A DNA stretch of 64,000 bases from assembly GCF_036387535.1 (NCBI RefSeq), contig NZ_DASVTO010000115.1, positions 1 to 64,000 on the forward strand, given 5' to 3'. This stretch comes from Sphingomonas_R sp036387535 (GTDB lineage Bacteria; Pseudomonadota; Alphaproteobacteria; Sphingomonadales; Sphingomonadaceae). A program made the position numbers and the translations under genes. Positions 60,770-64,000 of the stretch are shown here, in pieces; the stretch's first letter is position 1; each line of letters opens with the position of its first letter. The notes below the pieces were generated by a model, which was not told the DNA's origin, ran no database searches, and saw nothing but the letters and a program-made list of their open reading frames with translations.

Positions 60770-61660
60770 ATGCCAGACGATTCCAGTAGCAACGAGACCG
60801 GCGGCCGATTGTGGGCCGGTCTCCGCAACCTCCTGTTCGGTGAGGACAGCGAGCCCACGCTTCGCGACCAGATCGAGGAAGCGATCGAAGACCATGAGGA
60901 TGGCGGCGCGCGGCCCGATGCCGGCGACCTGTCCTCCGTGGAGCGTCAAATGCTCCGCAACCTCCTTCATTTCGGCGAGCGCACCGTCCGCGAAATCGGC
61001 GTGCCGCGCGCGGACATCATCGCGGTTCCGGAAACCACCGGCTTCACCGAACTGGTCGCGGCGTTCGCCGATGCCGGGCACAGCCGGCTGCCGGTCTACC
61101 GCGACAATCTCGATCAGGTCATCGGGATGATCCACGTCAAGGATGTGTTCGCGATCCTGGCCGGCGGCGGCCCGCCTCCGGCCGATCTCACCGCCTTGCT
61201 GCGCGAACCGCGCTACGTCCCCGAATCGATGGGCGTACTCGATCTGCTCGCGGAAATGCGGTCGACCCGCACCCATCTCGCCATCGTCGTCGACGAATAT
61301 TCGGGGACGGAGGGACTCGTCACGATCGAGGACCTTATGGAGGAGATCGTCGGGGAGATCGAGGACGAGCATGACGAGGCCGCCGACGCGCTGTTCGTGC
61401 AACTGGAGGACGGCATCTGGGACGCGGCCGCGCGTGCAGAGCTGGAAGATATCGCCATCATCGATCCGCGGCTGACGGAGACGGATGAGGATGTCGATAC
61501 GCTCGGCGGCCTGGCCTCGACCTTGGCCGGCCATGTTCCGCAACCGGGCGAAACCGTCCTGCATCCCAGCGGCTGGCGGCTGGAGGTGACGGCCGGCGAC
61601 ACCAAGCGCATTCACCGCCTTCGCCTTCATCCGCCCATCCCCGACCCCGACGAAGACTGA
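60770..61660 (+). CDS. CorC/HlyC-family CBS-domain protein (YbeX type)
   Basis: A 296-residue soluble protein with two CBS domains (about residues 70-195, with IGVPRADIIAVPE and HSRLPVYRDNLDQVIGMIHVKD, then HLAIVVDEYSGTEGLVTIEDLMEEIVGEI) and a C-terminal CorC_HlyC domain ending in GDTKRIHRLRL. E. coli YbeX/CorC is linked to Mg/Co efflux and, more recently, to ribosome metabolism. The ATG at 60770 gives the usual start MPDDSS; its ribosome site is weak. It belongs to the phoH-ybeY-corC run. Confidence 0.92.
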   Translation: MPDDSSSNETGGRLWAGLRNLLFGEDSEPTLRDQIEEAIEDHEDGGARPDAGDLSSVERQMLRNLLHFGERTVREIGVPRADIIAVPETTGFTELVAAFADAGHSRLPVYRDNLDQVIGMIHVKDVFAILAGGGPPPADLTALLREPRYVPESMGVLDLLAEMRSTRTHLAIVVDEYSGTEGLVTIEDLMEEIVGEIEDEHDEAADALFVQLEDGIWDAAARAELEDIAIIDPRLTETDEDVDTLGGLASTLAGHVPQPGETVLHPSGWRLEVTAGDTKRIHRLRLHPPIPDPDED

Positions 61661-61733
61661 TCCTACCCGCCTGCATCCGATCGGCATCTTGATCGTTACA
61701 GCCGCATAACCATTCCGAAAAAGGCCATGATCC

Positions 61734-63089
61734 TTGCGCAATCGCATCCTTGCCGTCCTCGCCATTCTGATCGTGGCCGGCGGCGGCCTGTTCTACTGGC
61801 TGACGCGCGGTACGACTGCGAAGCTGGCGCTGGAGCAGACGCAGGGCACGAAGCCTGAAATCCCGGATCCCACCACCTCCTGGTTCCCCACGGTCAAGAT
61901 CGCGAAGCGGATCGGCTGGAAACCCGGCGAAGCCCCCACCCCCGCGCCCGGCCTTGCGGTCAACGACTTTGCCGGCGGGCTCGATCATCCGCGCTGGATG
62001 CTGCTGTTGCCCAACGGCGATGTGCTGGTCGCCGAAAGCAATGCTCCGCCCAAGCCCGATGACGGCAAGGGCGTCCGCGGCTGGTTCCAGGCGAAGATCA
62101 TGAGCCGCGCCGGCGCAGCCGTGCCCAGCGCCAACCGGATCACGCTGCTCCGCGATACCGACGGGAACGGTGTGGCGGACAGCCGCTCGGTGCTGGTGTC
62201 CGGCCTGAACTCGCCCTTCGGCATGGCGCTGGTCGGCGGCGATCTCTACGTCGCAAATGCCGATGCGCTCGTCCGTTTCCCGTTCACGCCCGGCCAGACG
62301 AAGATCACCACGCCGGCCACCAAGGTGGTCGACCTGCCCGGCGGCCCGATCAATCATCACTGGACCAAGAATGTCATCGCCAGCCCGGATGGATCGCGGC
62401 TCTACGTCACCGTCGGGTCAAACAGCAATGTCGGCGAGCGCGGCATGGCCGCCGAGGAAGGTCGCGCCGCGATCTGGGAAGTGGACCCTGCCACCGGGCG
62501 TCACCGCATCTATGCCTATGGCCTCCGCAACCCGAACGGCATGGCATGGGAACCCGGCAGCAAATCGCTGTTCACCGTCGTCAACGAACGCGACGAACTC
62601 GGATCCGACATGGTGCCAGACTATCTGACCAAGGTCGATTTCGGCGGCTTCTATGGCTGGCCCTTCTACTATTGGGGCGGTTATATCGACAAACGGGCGC
62701 CGGTTCCGGACGAAGATCTGCGGCAATATTCCATCCGGCCCGACTATGCGCTCGGCCCGCACACCGCGTCGCTTGGTCTGGCGTTCGCGGACGGAACGAC
62801 GCTGGGGCCGCGCTTCGCGAACGGGGCCTTCATCGGTCAGCATGGATCCTGGAACCGGAAACCGATGTCGGGGTACAAGGTGATCTATGTCCCCTTCACG
62901 GCGGGGCGCCCGACGGGCAAGCCGGTGGATGTCCTAACCGGGTTCCTCGATCCGAAAGAACAGGCACGCGGTCGCCCGGTCGGGGTTATCAAGGACAGGA
63001 CCGGTGCCTTGCTGGTCGCCGACGATGTGGGCAACCACATCTGGCGGGTCACCGCCGCCGATCAGGGTGTCCGCACCGCATCGCGCTGA
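61734..63089 (+). CDS. PQQ-dependent sugar dehydrogenase-like protein (L-sorbosone type)
   Basis: A 451-residue six-bladed beta-propeller of the GSDH family with an N-terminal membrane anchor (ILAVLAILIVAGGGLFYWL). Propeller phrases include GGLDHPRWMLLLPNGDVLVAES, GLNSPFGMALVGGDLYVAN, YGLRNPNGMAWEP, VDFGGFYGWPFYYWGGY and IGQHGSWNRKPMSGY, with His residues where soluble glucose dehydrogenase binds its substrate. The substrate is a sugar or aldehyde, not known. The start is TTG with AAAAAGG upstream. It lies between corC and lnt, which are usually adjacent, so it is an insertion in a conserved run. Confidence 0.87.
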   Translation: MRNRILAVLAILIVAGGGLFYWLTRGTTAKLALEQTQGTKPEIPDPTTSWFPTVKIAKRIGWKPGEAPTPAPGLAVNDFAGGLDHPRWMLLLPNGDVLVAESNAPPKPDDGKGVRGWFQAKIMSRAGAAVPSANRITLLRDTDGNGVADSRSVLVSGLNSPFGMALVGGDLYVANADALVRFPFTPGQTKITTPATKVVDLPGGPINHHWTKNVIASPDGSRLYVTVGSNSNVGERGMAAEEGRAAIWEVDPATGRHRIYAYGLRNPNGMAWEPGSKSLFTVVNERDELGSDMVPDYLTKVDFGGFYGWPFYYWGGYIDKRAPVPDEDLRQYSIRPDYALGPHTASLGLAFADGTTLGPRFANGAFIGQHGSWNRKPMSGYKVIYVPFTAGRPTGKPVDVLTGFLDPKEQARGRPVGVIKDRTGALLVADDVGNHIWRVTAADQGVRTASR

Positions 63090-63099
63090 TCCTGCGGGA

Positions 63100-63519
63100 T
63101 TATGTCGCGAACAGCTGGTTCAGGTCGCGAAAGGCCTTGAACTCCAGCGCGTTGCCGGATGGATCGCGAAAGAACATCGTCGCCTGTTCGCCGGGTTGCC
63201 CGGCGAACCGGATGTGGGGTTCGATCCCGAACACCGTGCCCGCGGCGCGCAATCGGGCCGCCATCGCCTCCCAATCCGCCATGTCCAGCACCACGCCGAA
63301 ATGCGGCACCGGCACGTCATGCCCATCGACGCCGTTCGCGCCCGCGTCACCGGTGGATCCCGGGACCAGATGCGCCACGATCTGATGCCCATACAGGTCG
63401 AAATCGATCCACTCGGCCGAACTCCGCCCCTCAGGACATTGCAACACGCCGCCGTAAAAGGCACGCGCCGCCGCCAGGTCGTGGACAGGAAAGGCAAGGT
63501 GGAAAGGGCGCAGGCTCAT
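63100..63519 (-). CDS. VOC-family (glyoxalase/dioxygenase-fold) protein
   Basis: A 139-residue protein with two beta-alpha-beta-beta-beta units of the vicinal-oxygen-chelate fold. Likely metal ligands are His in RPFHLAFPVHDL, His in DVPVPHFGVVLDM and Glu in SGNALEFKAF. Its start RPFHLAFPVHDLAAARAFYGGVLQC is typical of the group, which includes glyoxalases, dioxygenases and antibiotic-binding proteins. Function cannot be narrowed. It is on the opposite strand to its neighbours, within the corC-lnt gap. Confidence 0.85.
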   Translation of the reverse strand: MSLRPFHLAFPVHDLAAARAFYGGVLQCPEGRSSAEWIDFDLYGHQIVAHLVPGSTGDAGANGVDGHDVPVPHFGVVLDMADWEAMAARLRAAGTVFGIEPHIRFAGQPGEQATMFFRDPSGNALEFKAFRDLNQLFAT

Positions 63520-63620
63520 CCCGATATCCTATAGGATCCACCGCGACCGACAAGGTCGGCGATGGTTTCGTCCCGCATCGAAATCGGCTAGCGGCGACCA
63601 TGAAGGAGCCCTCCCGCCTC

Positions 63621-64000
63621 ATGACTACCGGCCTGTCCACACCCGGCCGCCGCTGGCTGCTGGCCGTTCTGCTCGGGCTCGTCTCGGCGACGGGTTTTGC
63701 GCCATTGGGCGCGTGGCCATTGACGATCGCGGCGCTGGCCGGCCTCATCTGGTTGCTTGGCCAGACGCAGGGCCCGCGCAGCGCCGCGGCACTCGGCTGG
63801 TGGTTCGGGCTCGGCCAATTCGCGCTGGGGCTGAACTGGATCGCGACCGCCTTCACCTATCAGGCCGCGATGCCGGGCTGGCTCGGGTGGGTCGCGGTCA
63901 TACTGCTCGCGGTCTACCTGGCCGTCTATCCCGCGATCGCCGCCGGCCTCGCACGCGCCGTGGCGGGGCGCCGGCCGCTGCCATTGATCTTTGCGCTGGC
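63621..64000 (+). CDS. lnt: Apolipoprotein N-acyltransferase, N-terminal part
   Basis: About 126 N-terminal residues are seen before the window ends. They hold several hydrophobic helices with the typical phrases LVSATGFAPLGAWPLTIAALAG and LGWWFGLGQFALGLNWIATAF. Lnt adds the third acyl chain to lipoproteins in the inner membrane. The catalytic nitrilase domain is beyond the window. An AAGGAG lies 12 bases before the ATG at 63621; an in-frame ATG at 63600 lacks one. The order corC-lnt supports the call. Confidence 0.9.
   Translation, partial: MTTGLSTPGRRWLLAVLLGLVSATGFAPLGAWPLTIAALAGLIWLLGQTQGPRSAAALGWWFGLGQFALGLNWIATAFTYQAAMPGWLGWVAVILLAVYLAVYPAIAAGLARAVAGRRPLPLIFAL

Overview
The window looks like core chromosome of a GC-rich alphaproteobacterium of the Sphingomonadaceae, most like Sphingomonas. 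The evidence is gene content and order: a tsaB-rimI-mucR-fur-plsC-miaB-phoH-ybeY-corC-(lnt) series, a CpdR-type receiver next to a tRNA-Val, a SapC-family protein, a MerC-domain protein, NodT-type efflux and tamAB. Nearly all of the sequence is coding, with genes often overlapping by 1-8 bases. I see no rRNA, CRISPR array, insertion sequence, prophage or plasmid gene. Because of the GC content many long antisense frames are open; I treated them as shadows.

Layout. 1-4.4 kb (+): end of a PpiD-like chaperone, trpE, an aldo/keto reductase, a two-lobed retropepsin-like protease and a MerC-domain protein behind a Zur-like box. 4.4-6.7 kb: a small lipoprotein, an exported L,D-transpeptidase-like enzyme and a class A beta-lactamase-like lipoprotein. 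6.75-10.35 kb (-): E2, E1beta and E1alpha of a branched-chain 2-oxoacid dehydrogenase. 10.4-17.3 kb (-): a six-gene block of outer-membrane factor, adaptor, ABC ATPase, MacB-type permease, response regulator and histidine kinase. 17.4-23.6 kb (-): tamB and tamA. 23.8-27.6 kb (-): a PaoABC-like molybdenum aldehyde oxidoreductase, divergent from kdpDE (27.7-31.1 kb, +), which has no kdpFABC beside it. 31.0-37.1 kb: an MFS transporter, two tandem exported ferritin-like proteins, a glycine-zipper protein, an alpha/beta hydrolase, an HU protein and an unknown exported protein. 37.1-41.3 kb: an FAD-linked oxidase, SapC, a probable MmgR/SuhB-type small RNA, N-formylglutamate amidohydrolase, CpdR and tRNA-Val(GAC). 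41.4-43.8 kb: a DEAD-box helicase and a formate/nitrite-type channel. 43.8-48.5 kb (-): comF, grxC, a nitrilase-family hydrolase, a DUF1178 protein, queA, tgt and a small unknown. 48.6-53.4 kb: a methyltransferase, a DedA protein, a cluster of hairpins, a second DEAD-box helicase, a decayed LuxR-type HTH fragment and an M20 peptidase. 53.4-64 kb (+): an NfuA-like scaffold, a malonic-semialdehyde-reductase-like protein, then the tsaB-to-lnt series, with a PQQ-type sugar dehydrogenase and a VOC protein lying between corC and lnt.

Functional links: queA and tgt together make queuosine in tRNA; tsaB and miaB modify A37 of tRNA; PhoH, YbeY and the helicases act on RNA; tamAB, lnt and the L,D-transpeptidase-like enzyme serve the envelope. 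Regulators seen are Fur, MucR, CpdR, KdpDE and the efflux two-component pair.

I found no clearly new multi-gene system. The strongest non-obvious signals are the small RNA at 39.63-39.74 kb, the tandem Tat-exported ferritin-like pair (one a lipoprotein, one soluble), sequence changes at conserved positions in KdpD and MucR, the Zur-like operator before the MerC gene, and the LuxR-type gene remnant. All matches are by eye and from memory of families; no search was run.
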